A model generated the notes under the pieces. The model did not search any database and was not told the DNA's origin. It saw only the letters and a list, made by a program, of their open reading frames with translations. From positions 62,001-126,000 of the forward strand of contig LNKV01000034.1 in assembly GCA_001465935.1 (NCBI GenBank): DNA of 64,000 nt. The letters run 5' to 3'. This document shows, piece after piece, positions 33,897 through 45,573 of the stretch. Numbering within the stretch: position 1 is the first letter of the stretch; each line of letters begins with the position of its first letter. The position numbers and the translations under genes were made by a program. This stretch comes from Clarireedia homoeocarpa. Taxonomy: Eukaryota > Ascomycota > Leotiomycetes > Helotiales > Rutstroemiaceae.

Positions 33897-35171
33897 ATGT
33901 CGAAGCGCTTAATGAACCGTCGGTCAGAGATCTGCAGTTTATGCGACTTTGCAGGAGCACGCCAATTTACACTTAGACAGCCCCGTCCATCCCCAAAAGC
34001 TTTCGACAGCCCCCGCACCTTTACTACCAGCAGGAAATATGCCACCAAACCAAGAATGGCTCGCCCGCTGATGCAACTGGGACCTTCGAAAAGAATCTCA
34101 AATTCGCCGCAGCAGCATCACAATTCTCCAGCACAATCCTCCAGACATATCACAGAAGCAGAATTGAAGGAAGAATTGAAGCATGTAACCGCGGCCAGCA
34201 AGTCCTTGTTCGAACTGAATACGATTCCATCAGAAGAACCCACCCTAGAAATTCTATACAAATGTCAAGCAATCGCAGCAGAGGTAGCCGGAGAACCAGC
34301 CATACCTGCTCAAGAGAAGAAGGAACCTACAGCCGCAGCATCCTTACTCTCTTCAGTCGATTCAGCTGCCAAAAGAGTACGACTTTCTAAACTTTCGCGC
34401 GATTCTCAACGCCTGGTAGACGATCTCTCACAACTTCTATACTCGATCATCAGCCATCCCCTTATTTTCATTACACCAAAAATACTCGAAGTATACGTGA
34501 GCGCACAATCGAGTTTAGGCAAACCAGAAACTTTCCCAGAGGTGTTCTACCTGTATGCGAACAAGCCGTTACCAGTCGAGGGCTCCTCACCTGTACGATA
34601 CAAGGCGCAAAATCCGAACAAAGTCAACAATGCAATCCCGATGAGAGTCGCAGACCAAGCCCTACAAACCGCCATCGATGCGCGGGAACTCCACGTCGCT
34701 ATGGACATCGTCGACACATCCTACGCATTGAAAGCGTTCCGCCGTGCAAAGTTCATCCGAAAAGGTCTAGTCCCTAGCACTGGCATCATCTTCGCGCCTG
34801 CCGCAGCCTACGCGCTTGCGTCGCAGGTCGCCATGTTCCAATCGACCATGGAGACCGGCATGGCGACCAATGTTGCATTTGCTGGAATATTAGCATATCT
34901 GGGGTTTACGGGCACGATAGGTCTAGTGGCTGTTACGACGGCTAATGATCAGATGGATCGAGTCACATGGGCCCCGGGGATGCCGCTAAGAGAACGGTGG
35001 ATTCGCGAGGAAGAGAGGGCTGCGATAGATAAGGTAGCGGGGTCATGGGGATTTCAAGAAAAGTGGCGGCAGGGGGAAGAAGAAGGGAAGGATTGGGAGC
35101 TACTGCGGGAATGGATTGGCAATAAGGGGATGCTACTTGATGCGGTAGAGCTTATGGAGGGTATGGAGTAG
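33897..35171 (+). CDS. Predicted mitochondrial two-TM membrane protein, function unknown
   Basis: Single exon, 424 residues. The first 60 residues are rich in Arg and Ser with few acids (RRSEICSLCDFAGARQFTLR, FTTSRKYATKPRM), typical of a mitochondrial presequence. A soluble helical part follows (about 75–290). Two hydrophobic segments lie near 300–320 (GIIFAPAAAYALASQVAMF) and 325–350 (VAFAGILAYLGFTGTIGLVAV). The end is charged (WAPGMPLRERWIREEERAAI, then a tryptophan/glutamate-rich tail). Such proteins are widespread in filamentous ascomycetes, but I cannot assign a function. A relation to mitochondrial membrane Mrx-type proteins is only a guess. It is divergent from verprolin. Confidence 0.8.
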   Translation: MSKRLMNRRSEICSLCDFAGARQFTLRQPRPSPKAFDSPRTFTTSRKYATKPRMARPLMQLGPSKRISNSPQQHHNSPAQSSRHITEAELKEELKHVTAASKSLFELNTIPSEEPTLEILYKCQAIAAEVAGEPAIPAQEKKEPTAAASLLSSVDSAAKRVRLSKLSRDSQRLVDDLSQLLYSIISHPLIFITPKILEVYVSAQSSLGKPETFPEVFYLYANKPLPVEGSSPVRYKAQNPNKVNNAIPMRVADQALQTAIDARELHVAMDIVDTSYALKAFRRAKFIRKGLVPSTGIIFAPAAAYALASQVAMFQSTMETGMATNVAFAGILAYLGFTGTIGLVAVTTANDQMDRVTWAPGMPLRERWIREEERAAIDKVAGSWGFQEKWRQGEEEGKDWELLREWIGNKGMLLDAVELMEGME

Positions 35172-35446
35172 CGCCCAGTGTGGGGGATTGAAAACATCCC
35201 ACTCATAATTTTCGGAAGGCAGAAGGAGAGAATAGTTCAGATGAACGAACTGAACATGCTATCACTGCGTTGATTCCCCTAGTCCATATCCCACATCTCC
35301 TGCGCAAGAAGGGATTGAAGTACCTTGAACAGGATTAACCGATTTACGAAACTTGGCTAGAAGCCTCACATTCGATCTCATCTTAAACCTGTGCTTTTAC
35401 TCTTTTTCCATTGATCTCCTATCGAGCCTCTATCTATACACCCTCA

Positions 35447-36614
35447 TCATACGGCCCTCCCAGCCTTCCCCACCTGAATAATCTCCCCAGTCCGCTGTTC
35501 ATCACTTCTCAAAACCGGCCACGAAGCACCATCCGCCTTCACCAACGTAACTTCCAGTTTCGTGCCCATGATCTTGGACGTCGATGCCTCCGTATCAATT
35601 GCACCGAAGAGTGGAATAACGGTCTTATATCGTTTGGGCACGGTGTCCGTGGTAGGTAGGTCGAGAGTGATCTCATTTGGAGATGAGAATTCAATCGTCG
35701 CTTTATCTTTGTTGATTTTCTTAAGGAAGAATGATGCGATTACCGTAGTAGCCGTCTGGTAGAAGTCGTGCCTGCAATCAACAAACCAAACATTAGCTAT
35801 CCCATCTCAATTCTTGACGAACTTCTACCAACTCCCCTCGGCTCAAAAAAAGAAACACTCACCTAACCGTCTCCAACACTTCCTCCCCTCCATCCTCTCC
35901 ATCCCCCCCATTCTTCCCCTTCCCCTTCCCCCCACTTCCCACAAACAAATGCCTCTCCTTCGTCTTACACCCCTCAATCTTCATAAACTCATCAAACTCC
36001 AGCACTCTCCTCTTACAACACGTATACCCCTTACTCCCCTCATGAAAGATGGGCACGCCAGGATGGAAAACGCATTTCTCGTCGGCGCGGTCCTTCCCCT
36101 CGTATTGTTTCCCGCAGGCCTTACGCCGACAGGTTTTCCCCACCGGGATCTCGAGCGCGGGGTCGTCATCGTCGGATTCCGCAGCGGGCGGTGGTGGGGT
36201 CGCGGGGTTCTGCGGGGCCGACACAGGGAGCCGCGGGGTGTTGCCGGAAGAGGCAGCTTGCGGTTGGGGTGACGGCGAGGGGGAGACTTGCGCGGGGGCC
36301 TCAGTCACGGGCTTCTTTTCCACCTGTGGCGGGTGGTCGGTCGTGCTGTGTTTGCCGGTTGTGCATGCTGGGATGGAGAGGAATTCGTCAAAGGTGAGAA
36401 CGCGGGGTTTGCAGCATTTCCAACCTGGATTGGGAAAGAGATTGATGTGAGTATACCGCGAACAAGAACGGCGAAGGTGGGAAAAGTAAGAAACGGCCCC
36501 GGACTCACCCTTTTGACCCTCATGGAAGATCGGAGGTCCAGGATGGTAAAGACAATCCTCCTCCGGATCAGTATACGTCTTTCCACAAGACTGATGAACG
36601 CATTTTTGCGCCAT
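35447..36614 (-). CDS. CHORD–CS co-chaperone (RAR1/CHORDC1-like)
   Basis: Three exons (36614–36509, 36424–35863, 35771–35447) give 330 residues. Two zinc-binding CHORD domains are visible. The first is at about 3–62 (CVHQSCGKTYTDPEEDCLYH, then GPPIFHEGQKG–WKCCKPRVLTFDEF), completed by the first splice. The second is at about 140–205 (CRRKACGKQYEGKDRADEKC, HEGSKGYTCCKRRVLEFDEF). A Pro/Ser-rich linker joins them. A C-terminal CS domain (about 222–330; RHDFYQTATTVIASFFLKKI through WPVLRSDEQ) is completed by the second splice. The family binds HSP90 and SGT1 and supports signalling-complex assembly. In fungi its role is less studied. The start codon faces the glutaredoxin-like gene 424 bp away. 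Confidence 0.93.
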
Positions 36615-37038
36615 GGTATACAGCGCTTTCCAAGCTCAATGCAATGAATGTAGTTCGTAGGCGAAACCGAAAAGCCCAAAGAGGAAGAAAAAGCAAAGCA
36701 CTTGGGAGAAAAAGCAATCTGTTCCAAGACCAAAATACATTCTGTCCTCCCATCAGTTATGATTTCTAGAACCGTCCACCAGATGCGACTCGTTCTGCCC
36801 AGATCCTCACCGCCTTTTTTATCTCTTATCCAGCGAGCGCGAGCGGCCAGGTAATGCTCCGATCGATCGCCTCTTATTCCAAATAGGTTAAGGATGCGAT
36901 TGTGCATCAGGGAATCCGTCGGGGGATCGCTCCTCTCGTCTCTTGTTCTAAAAACAGTCGATTTCGTGTTCGGGAAACTTGAGCCTCATTCGGTCAAAGG
37001 GATACCCGGAGTTGAGCCCGGCAAGCAAGGAAGGAAAA
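36615..37038. other. Divergent promoter region between CHORD–CS and glutaredoxin-like genes
   Basis: 424 bp between two start codons pointing away from each other. Open frames here extend the neighbours' shadows without domains. Confidence 0.6.
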
Positions 37039-37421
37039 ATGCATCCCACCATGCGATTGTTCCACGCATGTCGAATCACGTTATTTACCAGAGCGAATTG
37101 CTCTTTGTGTACGACTGCAAAGGACACTCTGTTCAAGGTTCGTGAGACCAGACCGTTCGTGTACAAGGAGGTCAATGTTATGGAAGAAGGGCAAAACCAT
37201 TGGAAGGATCTGTACGAATTCGATACACCCGTAGTGAGTATTCGTTCAGTGGCCGGCCTAGTATTAAGTGCTGAATTTGGTATTAGATTCATGTCAGTAG
37301 TGAGGGCATTGGCGAAGAGAAATCTGAATTGGCAGCTGAAGCAAAGAAGTTGATGCATAGATTCACGGAGGAGGAAGTCAAAGGGAAAATGAACGAGGTA
37401 GAAGGAGCAGCTCCTGCCTAA
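37039..37421 (+). CDS. Small glutaredoxin-like protein
   Basis: Two exons (37039–37233, 37287–37421; 53-nt intron, donor GTGAGT after GTA) give 109 residues. ITLFTRANCSLCTTAKDTL at about 13–31 is a thioredoxin-fold start with a CxxC redox site (Cys21 and Cys24). EFDTPV–IHVSSEG spans the cis-proline (TPV) and is restored by splicing. The family (glutaredoxin-like, DUF836, yeast YDR286C type) is often mitochondrial, with little functional data. An in-frame ATG at 36979 would add 20 residues. The later ATG is preferred because MHPTMRLFHACRITLF matches a short targeting start. Confidence 0.85.
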
Positions 37422-37518
37422 TGCACAGTAGATGTCTTCGAGCCTTATTACTATAATTCTCGAGCTTACACAATGGTTGTAGTCTTGTGTCATCGTTTGT
37501 ATCTGTGAATGCCTTTGT

Positions 37519-39329
37519 CTATTTACCATAAGGACCTGTCAACTGTGGTCCTGGTCCCTGGCCCTTTGCCTTGTTTACAGCATCCATTACGCCTGCAGGC
37601 AATACATGCATATCAGTTGCGACACTGATCATATGGAACCCTTGGTCAGCATATCCTTTCGCCTGTTCTCCACTGGTGCAAAAGATTCCAGCCTTTTTGC
37701 CAGCTGCCTTGGCTGCATTCAAAGTCTTCGTGATTGCAGCATGCAAGTTTTCATGCATTTTGCCTCCAATGAATGGATGTCCGATATTGTTTCCAAGATC
37801 AAAAGGTCCAACGAATAGTACGTCAATACCAGGAACAGCGGCGATGGCCTCTACATTTTCAACCGCTTCTTTGGTCTCAATTTGTACCATAGTAAGTAGA
37901 GAATCATTTGCCTGCTGGAGGTAACCCTCGGAGTTTAGCTCGGGATGGAAACGCTCGTGTGGAAATGGCGACCCGAAACCTCTCATGCCTTGCGGTGGGA
38001 ATTTTGCACTCTTTACAAGCGCTTCTGCACCCTCAGCGGTGTATAGAAGTGGTACCAGGACACCATGAGCTCCGGAATCCAAAGCGCCTGTGAATGACAT
38101 CAACAATCAAGCGTCCGGGGTGTTTCTTGGGTGACTTACGCTTGACCAGCCATCCCTGATTATCTGGAATTCTAACTATAGGGCTCACACCGCACGCGGC
38201 AATTGCAGGAACAGCGTCGTGCATGGCGGCATCTTTGAATCATTAGATTTGTCTTTGTGCATGAAAGAATGTGACCAAAATTGAGATATTAGAAATGTAA
38301 CAGAGAATAAAGTCTCTGGATATTCGATAATGTCATCCCTAGAGGCCACTATCATTGCTCCTAGACTTCCGCAAGCGGCGACCATTGACTGCCGAGAATG
38401 CGATGGCCTCATTTCTTGGCCAGCCATGCGATAGTTCATTCTTCAGAGACCAAAAATACTGCGCTCTAAAGTATTCCGCTTGTCTCATGGTCGATTAGGG
38501 ATGTCGGTCGTGATTGACTGTGACTTGCTCCATCTTCCACTAGTCCGGAATTTATGCATTTCCAGTCATCTACCAAACCCATTGAACTGGACGTTGATAC
38601 CCTACTGTCTGCGTAACTTCTCAGGTTTGCTGAGACAGAACCATCAGGGGAATGAATGTAATTGATCAGCCAGCTTCAGTCTCAGGATATGTAGCAAGGC
38701 ATCTTTCAAATCTTCATGAAACTTGAACAACCAATTACCCAATTTTCAGAGGATGTCTGCATAACTGGGTATCCCTAGGCCTCAAACCGGCTTCCAAAAT
38801 GCTCCCAACCAGATGACACCTTTTTGAAGAATAAGTGCACTCTAGGTGAGCTATCCATGCTCATCATGGACAGTATATCATCCCGGGAACGCGCATGTAT
38901 GGTTCGTCACTGAAGAAGCCCAATATCACCGAACTTTGCCCTTCAAAACATTGACGTTGCGCTTCTCACTGATGCTGGTGTCATAAGACAACCAAATCAA
39001 AACGGTGATGGCAAGATTCATGCAAGCTTATGAAGAGATCATGACTCACCATCAATGTTACCATGCTCACAATCAACCAACACCCAATCAACCCCCGTCC
39101 TAGCAAGAGTTCTGGATACGTTGGCTCCAGGTATCATCTGCCAACACCCTATCGCAGGCTCCTTCCCCTCCTCCATCACCCTCCGCAAACGGTTTGCTGC
39201 TTGCATGGACACCATGTTGCTGTAAAGTTTGATGTTGGGACTTCTCCTTGAATCTAATCCGCTTGGTCGGGATGGCGCTGATTGCAGAGTAGACTTGAAT
39301 CTGAGAATGTTTGAATGAAAACGAAACAT
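37519..39329 (-). CDS. HpcH/HpaI-family class II aldolase
   Basis: Three exons (39329–39050, 38232–38140, 38087–37519) give 313 residues. The family cleaves 4-hydroxy-2-oxo acids (as in 4-hydroxy-2-oxoheptanedioate) to pyruvate and an aldehyde with a divalent metal. Visible are IGCWQMIPGANVSRTLARTG, VDWVLVDCEHGNID–DAAMHD (joined over the first intron), VRIPDNQGWLVK–RALDSGAHG (second intron), MVQIETKEAVENVEAI with the metal-binding Glu, and IDVLFVGPFDLGNNIG with the metal Asp. The N-terminal ~40 residues are basic and Ser-rich, possibly a mitochondrial presequence. A later start at the MVSMQAANR methionine is possible. The first intron is unusually long (817 nt). Substrate is uncertain. Confidence 0.9.
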
Positions 39330-40489
39330 GAAGTGATAGGATGGCAGTTATCCATGTTGTCACCGGAAAAGCTTTCCGGGACACAAAGTGAATATTTACC
39401 CCACACTTAGCGTATCCGGTTCCCTTCTCCTATACAGGAAGGAGGGGGTAGGAACTCACGTCATTTCCTGCGCCCTGGACTTCAGATTCATACGGAAAAC
39501 ATGTTTGTATCCTTCATCGAAGTGGTATCCGTAAGCCTGAAGATATATGCAGCAACAGTCAGTTTGTACAGCTGTCACATCACAGCGATTGCCAGACCGC
39601 GTGATACCCGGAAATTCTGGTGACGCTAAGAAATTACCAAATAGGGAAGCCGATCTGAGGAATGCCTCACACGGCAAGTGGGGGTGGGGTTCTTCTCCAC
39701 GTGATTGGAGGTCGACATCGACACTGCTTGCAGGTGATTTAGGGTGTTTGGAGGGGAAAAGAAGCATGCATGAAGCTATTCCCACTGACAAGTCCGGGTT
39801 GAGCTAAAGCCGTTGGACCCAGTCAGAGATGATTAGCTTCCAACAGCGTTTGGAGTTTTCAGTCGATGGCCCCTGATTTTATCAAGGCACATAAAGTTAC
39901 TGTGATACTGTACTTCGTACTGTGATACTGTAGCAAGGAATCCACCCCGCGTTATGCTCCAGATTTCAGGGCCGAATGAAGGAAATGAAGCAAAAGAAAG
40001 TAGCAAAGTGTTTGTCATAGAAATGCAAGAAGTTCCCCATTCCACGTGGAGAGGCTTGCTAGCATAGGCGGGGGCTTGAAACCGGGCGCAACAAATGCAT
40101 TACCCGGTTTACACAACAGCTAGAAATGCTCGATGCACCATCAATCGCTGACCACAAATGGCTGCCTGACAGAAACGACAGTGTAGCAAAACCATCGGTG
40201 ACCCCCACGCACCCTTGGGCCCCCGTGCAGAGCCACAACATAGGGTTGGATGCTGGATGCTTGATGCAAGAGTCTCGATCGAGTATCCACTCGGGCTGCG
40301 AAACCACGCCTTTGGGAAAAACTAGAGGACGGGAAAGAAGAAGAAAAGCCATTTCCCGTTTTTCACATCTTGCTAGGTTAAGGGGGTAAGGGGGGTGAAA
40401 GGATGCGTCACGAGGCGCAGGAATGATTGAGTATAAGAAAGAGCACATACCAAGTAAAGGTCAGTGTCGGAACCCTGAAGATGAGATAC

Positions 40490-40529
40490 ATGATGAGATA
40501 CATAATGAGATACATAATGAGATACATAA
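40490..40529. repeat. 12-nt ATGAGATACATA tandem repeat
   Basis: Just over three near-perfect copies of ATGAGATACATA in gene-free DNA. Confidence 0.9.
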
Positions 40530-40677
40530 GTGCATACAGTAAGATTACTTGGTAGTATATTGAGCTACTTTAGTACAGTATCTTGTAGAAGTGGATGATG
40601 TTGGGCATCGCCGACATGGTTTCGCTGCAAGTAGAAGGAACAAAGCGTTCTAGAAAGCACGAGCGAGCTCCTCTCGT

Positions 40678-40735
40678 ACCAAGTTCCGTACAGTCCCTGT
40701 AAGGAACTTGGTAGAAAATTTTCCCGGTAATTTTC
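40678..40735. repeat. Two adjacent inverted repeats (hairpin-forming)
   Basis: Arms ACCAAGTTCC (40678–40687) and GGAACTTGGT (40703–40712) pair perfectly. Inside them TACAG and CTGTA pair around a 3-base loop. Two bases further on, GAAAATT (40714–40720) and AATTTTC (40729–40735) form a second perfect pair. Function is unknown; possibilities are a regulatory hairpin or the remnant of a small foldback element. Confidence 0.75.
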
Positions 40736-41860
40736 GTACGAACCGCCCAACAACCCCTTACATCACAAAGAAAGAAACAACAGTCACATCCGTTCACACG
40801 GTCCGTCCGCATGAATCATGTTAGCCTCACTTACCGTAACTTACTATAGTACAAGTATCATCGCACTTCCCAGTGACCGCCGTTGTGGCTGGTACTGTCG
40901 GCGGATGTCATCCAGGTTCTTTGCAACTCGGGTCTCTCAGTGACCGCTGTTGTTGTTCGGGACTCTGGATAGCTGCAGAAAGCCCTATGGAGCAGAAAGG
41001 CCGCATCACCTGGACCTTGCGGTGGGCCTTGGTTTGCACGGGCGACCAAAAGATGATGGTTTTCTGTGCTTACTTTGCACGCAGCATCGTTTACGGAGAA
41101 GGTAATAATGCATCTGACAAGGATCCGGGACACAAAGTACAAAGGAATAACTTGCGAAGGACTTGTATGTACTCCGTACCTGCCTACTTCTATGTGCTTC
41201 CAAGCTTCCAAGCTTCCACACACCACCAGGTAAAGTGTACAAACTTCGTACATGCCAGATCCAGCCAGGTCTTGGCTTCTGCTTCCGTCGCTTTCCTTCT
41301 CTTGTCCTTCGTAAGGCACACGACCGACCCTACTAGCTGACCGACCTATTACCGCCATTTGCCGTCTACTCTTTCCGTTTACGTCTCCCGTGTTCCTCCC
41401 TTCCCCCTTCCCCCTTCCCCCCTCCCCCTTCCCGCAGTTCCTTGCGGAGCATTTTTACGCAGACTGTATCTGCGGGAATGGTCCAAGCATTATTAACTCA
41501 TGCATTATTTCTCATCGTGAGATTTCTGCTTAATTGCCTCACCGTCCCCAACCCTCTTCGTCATACCTCTCCTTATATCCTTTCCACTTTTCTTCTCCTC
41601 GTCGATATTACCCAGAACCCGCCCTCCAAACCACCTTCCTACTCTACTCCATATCCTTTTACTCACATGCTCCGTTGGCAATTCTAGTTTGTTCTTTGCT
41701 ATACATTACAGTTTGCGCTTTGCTATACATTACATCATCCATTCGCTGTTGACCTCCTTCCTCCTTCCTCCTTCCCTTTAGTCCACCTAGTTAAATAGAC
41801 TTTTGGTTTCCTCTGGCCTCCAATCTCTTCTCGACAGTAAATTCACATACAATCTCAACC

Positions 41861-42601
41861 ATGTTATTCTACGAGAATCGTTCAGCAATGGGCCAACCCA
41901 CGCCTGCTACTGCGGATCATATCCCAATCTCGAATTCTGCGAATTCATTAGCGAATAAAGCTCCCACCCGCCAGGCTCCTTCGAAACACCACCATATCTG
42001 GCTGATCACCGGCCCTGCTGGATGTGGAAAGAGCACCGTTGCTCAATACGTTGCCAAAGCAATGAACCTTCCTTACATTGAAGGAGACGAGGTACGTATA
42101 CGACTTCCGCTCTTCCACATTCACCACGATATTCTAACTCAAGTTCAATTCTAGTTCCACCCAGAAGCCAATGTCGAGAAAATGTCAAAAGGCATCCCTC
42201 TGACCGATGCGGATCGATGGGACTGGCTTACAGCTCTCCGCGAAGAATCTTTACGTCGCCTCACCTCCGGCTCCGACGGTGTTGTCCTCACCTGCTCGGC
42301 CTTAAAGCGCAAATACCGGGACGTCATCCGCGTTGCACCATACTACGATCGCGATGTTCTTGTACATTTCGTCTATCTACACGCCAGTGAGGAAGTTCTT
42401 TTGAAGAGAGTACAAGAAAGACAGGGACACTACATGGGCGCAAATATGGTGCATAGCCAACTTGATATCCTCGAGGAACCAAGCAAAGACGAGACCGACG
42501 TCATAAGTGTTGACGTTAGCGGATCCAGGGAAGAAGTCGAAGAGAACGCATTGGCCAAGATCTACCAAGTGATGAAAGAAGAGATGGAGAGGGATTCATG
42601 A
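41861..42601 (+). CDS. Gluconokinase
   Basis: Two exons (41861–42091, 42155–42601; 63-nt intron, donor GTACGT) give 225 residues. The enzyme phosphorylates gluconate to 6-phosphogluconate, feeding the pentose phosphate pathway. The P-loop GPAGCGKST lies at 51–59. IEGDE–FHPEANVEKMSKGIPL is joined by the splice, followed by DADRWDWL, VVLTCSALKRKYRDVIR and RQGHYMGANMVHSQLDILEE, all diagnostic of the GntK family. The ~40 residues before the P-loop are low-complexity and longer than in bacterial enzymes. The later ATG at 41888 could also be the start. The leader is C/T-rich. Confidence 0.95.
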
Positions 42602-44075
42602 TACCCCACTACGGAAATGAGTAGTGACAGAAAGATCTCATAGACGAAGATGAGAGAACCGAGTCTTCATTTGGTTACGGCGAACTATCTACTTTGGAGC
42701 TCGGCGTTAATTCGCTGATCAGGTGCATTCGATATCCAGGCCGAGTTTGTCCTTCAGAGTCATGTCTTTTAAGGTGCTTGGAGAATTCTAGGTGTCGGCT
42801 TCAATTTTCATTGGCGGGGCTCGCTCAGCTGGGATTACATTTTTTTTTTCTTTTTTCTTTCTCATTTCACGTATGGATCTATGCGGGCTAGGACTAGAAT
42901 AAAAAGGTCATCGGCGTTTCTGATTCCAAAGCCCTAGCCAATTGGGCTATGGCATTTCATCCTTTGCAAGCATTATTTTTTTTAGCATGACGGTTTACGT
43001 CGTAATGGCAAGATGCAAAGAAAAAGAACAGGAACGGGTGTGGCAACAAGATGAAATTAGATGAAGAAAAAAGCACATGGGGCAGCTATGCAGAATTAGA
43101 TTAATAAAGGTCACGAGAGATTTTCAGACAATGCCTAGAATGTTCTTATTTTCTCGCTCTCAAGGATATGGTAATTTTCGTGATCTACCTACTTGCCTAC
43201 ATTGGATCTCCGTCCCTTCCCCTGATGTGCCTCTGAAATGCGGGGTAGCGGGGGATAAATATGCCACCACATGTTCTCACAACACGCAATTTATCCTTGG
43301 TCAGACAACGCATTGGGTACCACAAGGCTGAAAACAACCAAATTTGCTGGCTTGTATTTACTCCGTTCAAACCCGTGAATTTTGAGCCTTTAGCCCGAGC
43401 TTACATGCGTGGAATATCGTATATGTAAGCCACGAGAATAACGAAACATATCTTCATATTTTTTAATATATCTAAGTCTACAGTATAATCCCCTTTTTTT
43501 TCATAAGACAGAATTAAAAAAAAAAAAAAAAAAAAATGCCTGCCCCTTCTTCTTCTTCTTCTTCTTCTCTCTTCTCTCTCTCTCTCTTTTTCACCCCACA
43601 CATGCAATTTGATCAATCAATCCATGGCTAGTTTCAATCATGCAAAAATGACGGATGTGAAGGTGCGGATAAAGATGGAAAGAAAAAGTATAAAAACGAA
43701 AAAGACGGGGGATGAACATTAGAATTGGAAAGAAATGCCTCGTTCGGAATGGAGAAACCTCCGTGGAGTGTGTGATTTGCCATCGGTGGATGGATGTCGT
43801 ATCGTGGCCATAGGAGTGATTGTGTCGTGGCGCTAATGTTGCATGACGGTCAAGGGCTGGAGCGAAGGAAGTGTGGTCTCGTGCTGAAGAGATGAAAAGG
43901 TGGATAAGATGGCTGCTGATCCCAAGCAGGCTGCAGCTTTTCGGTGGTTGAGAGATTCATGCAGGTTTGCTGTAGCTGGCTAGTTTGGTCAATCTGATAG
44001 AGTAGTGGCTGTCTGGCTGTCGGGTAAATAGAGAAAAATGTATCAAGAGGATCGCCGCCGCAGATGTCATCGATC
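42602..44075. other. Intergenic stretch with simple repeats
   Basis: About 1.47 kb, no gene recognised. It contains T-rich runs near 42841–42862, a tRNA D-arm-like fragment near 42905–42954, a long A run near 43517–43536 and a CTT/CT tract near 43546–43590. The region left of 44076 likely includes the 3' region of the dehydrogenase E2 gene. Confidence 0.55.
43517..43590. repeat. Poly(A) run followed by CTT/CT microsatellite
   Basis: About 20 consecutive A residues, a short spacer, then about eight CTT units passing into a CT dinucleotide run. Confidence 0.9.
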
Positions 44076-45573
44076 TCATCTCATATGCACAAGCATACTC
44101 TCCGGATCTTCCACAAAGCCTCTCACCATCTCCGCTGCTCGTGCCATCGTCGCACCATCTATCACACGGTGATCAGCGCTCCAGCTGAAGTTCATGATTT
44201 TCTTCTGGATGAGCTCGCCTGATGAGTTAAATGCGGGGATCGTTCGCAGTTTACCGATACCGAGAATGGCGAGCTGCGTTTCGACGAGGACGGGTGCGAC
44301 ATAGGTTCCGCCTATGTTTCCAATGTTGGAGACGGTTATGGTGCCGCCGGATAGGTGAGCACTCGTGAGGGAAGAGTTAGATGCGAGGCTTTGGAGTTGA
44401 GAGATGGAAGAGGCGATTTCGAGGATGGAGCTGGCTGAGGTGGATTTTAAGACAGGCACGAGAAGACCGTTGGATGTGTCCATTGCTACGCCGATGTTGT
44501 GTTGGGGTCGCATTACTAGAACTGGTTTTTGTGTGGTAGGGTCGGTGTCTAAGCGGGCGTTGAGGATTGGATATCGTTGAAGAGTTAGAGAAACGGCTTT
44601 GATTATAAACGGAAGGTAGGATATTTTGGTGAGATTATTTGTGGGATTAGCAGATAATTGCTTGTTGAGTCGATCGCGCAGTTGAGATAGTCGCGTAAAG
44701 TCGATCTCGTCAGCATAGAGGAAGTGTGGTATATTCAGAGACTTTGTCATGGCTTTGAACATTTGATGTTGTGTTGGCGTTAACTGAGCAATAGTCTCCT
44801 TTAGTGGTTCGGGTTCCGGAGTCTTCTCTGAGGGCGGTTGTTGACTTCTGATGGATGCTCCAGCTCTTTGCTTCGCGAACTGATGTACATCTTCCTTCAA
44901 TACCCGTCCATCTTTGCCTGTTCCTGTTACATCCAATATATTCACATCCAACTCCTTCGTGAGGTGTCGCACTGCGGGTGTTGCTAATGTTGCATGCTTT
45001 CCTTTGGGTGGTATCACGGCCTCAGTCTTCGCAGCCGGCTGTGAAGCTCCCGGAACATCTACCCTGTAGTCTGAGCGAGATTCCTCTTCAGTCTGCTTCA
45101 TTGACTCCTCGCCACCACGTGATCCTTCTATGGCATCCAGATCCTCTTGTTTGATTTCTCCCTGGATGTCGATGTCCAGCAGAGGCTTCCCGACTTGTGC
45201 CATCTCACCAGCTTCATAATGAAGTTTCTTGATGACACCGGCGAAGCGGCTGGTGATCTCAACTGAAGCTTTATCACTCTGAACTTCACATAGTTTATCC
45301 CATTCTTCCACCCGCGCCTCAGGCTCAACGAACCATTGGATGATTTCACATTCTCGAATCCCTAATGATGAAGTTAGTTTGGGACCCGGAGATTATAAAA
45401 ACAATGATTCATATACCTTCACCAATATCTGCCAGCAGAAATGGTTTTACGGCCAACGCTCTCGATGATGCATGAAAGAACCTATTGACCGCTGGGGACT
45501 GCCTCGGAAGTCTCAACCCTTGATAGAGACCCTGTGGTCTGGTAGACAACCTTAAGAACAAGTGACGGCGCAT
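44076..45573 (-). CDS. Branched-chain 2-oxoacid dehydrogenase E2 (dihydrolipoyl acyltransferase)
   Basis: Two exons (45573–45417, 45361–44076; 55-nt intron) give 480 residues. E2 carries acyl groups on lipoate in the mitochondrial complex that degrades valine, leucine and isoleucine. The start MRRHLFLRLSTRPQG, rich in Arg and without acids, is a presequence. The splice restores FLLADIGEG–IRECEIIQW, the lipoyl-domain opening, with lipoyl Lys83 in QSDKAS. The peripheral subunit-binding domain lies at about 178–214 (ATPAVRHLTKELDVNILDV, GTGKDGRVLKEDV). The C-terminal catalytic domain has ADHRVIDG, with the active His at about 450. LADIGEGIRECE favours the branched-chain E2 over pyruvate or 2-oxoglutarate E2. 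It shares a 238-bp divergent promoter with ATP10. Confidence 0.95.

Larger units (their letters stand above)
39330..41860. other. Gene-poor stretch with hairpins and tandem repeats
   Basis: About 2.5 kb with no supported gene. It contains a GAGATACATAAT tandem near 40490–40529, two inverted repeats near 40678–40735, a pyrimidine tract near 41396–41434 and a direct duplication near 41691–41733. Frames at 40858–41358 overlap on both strands without domains. The right end holds the gluconokinase promoter and leader, which is strongly C/T-rich. Confidence 0.55.

Noticed and set aside
35859..36272. Plus-strand frames opposite the CHORD–CS gene
   Set aside because: Shadow of the well-supported minus-strand gene; proline/glycine bias comes from its linker.
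40858..41358. Two long frames overlapping on opposite strands
   Set aside because: Neither has a recognisable domain, both cover the same sequence, and no start or splice context supports one over the other.
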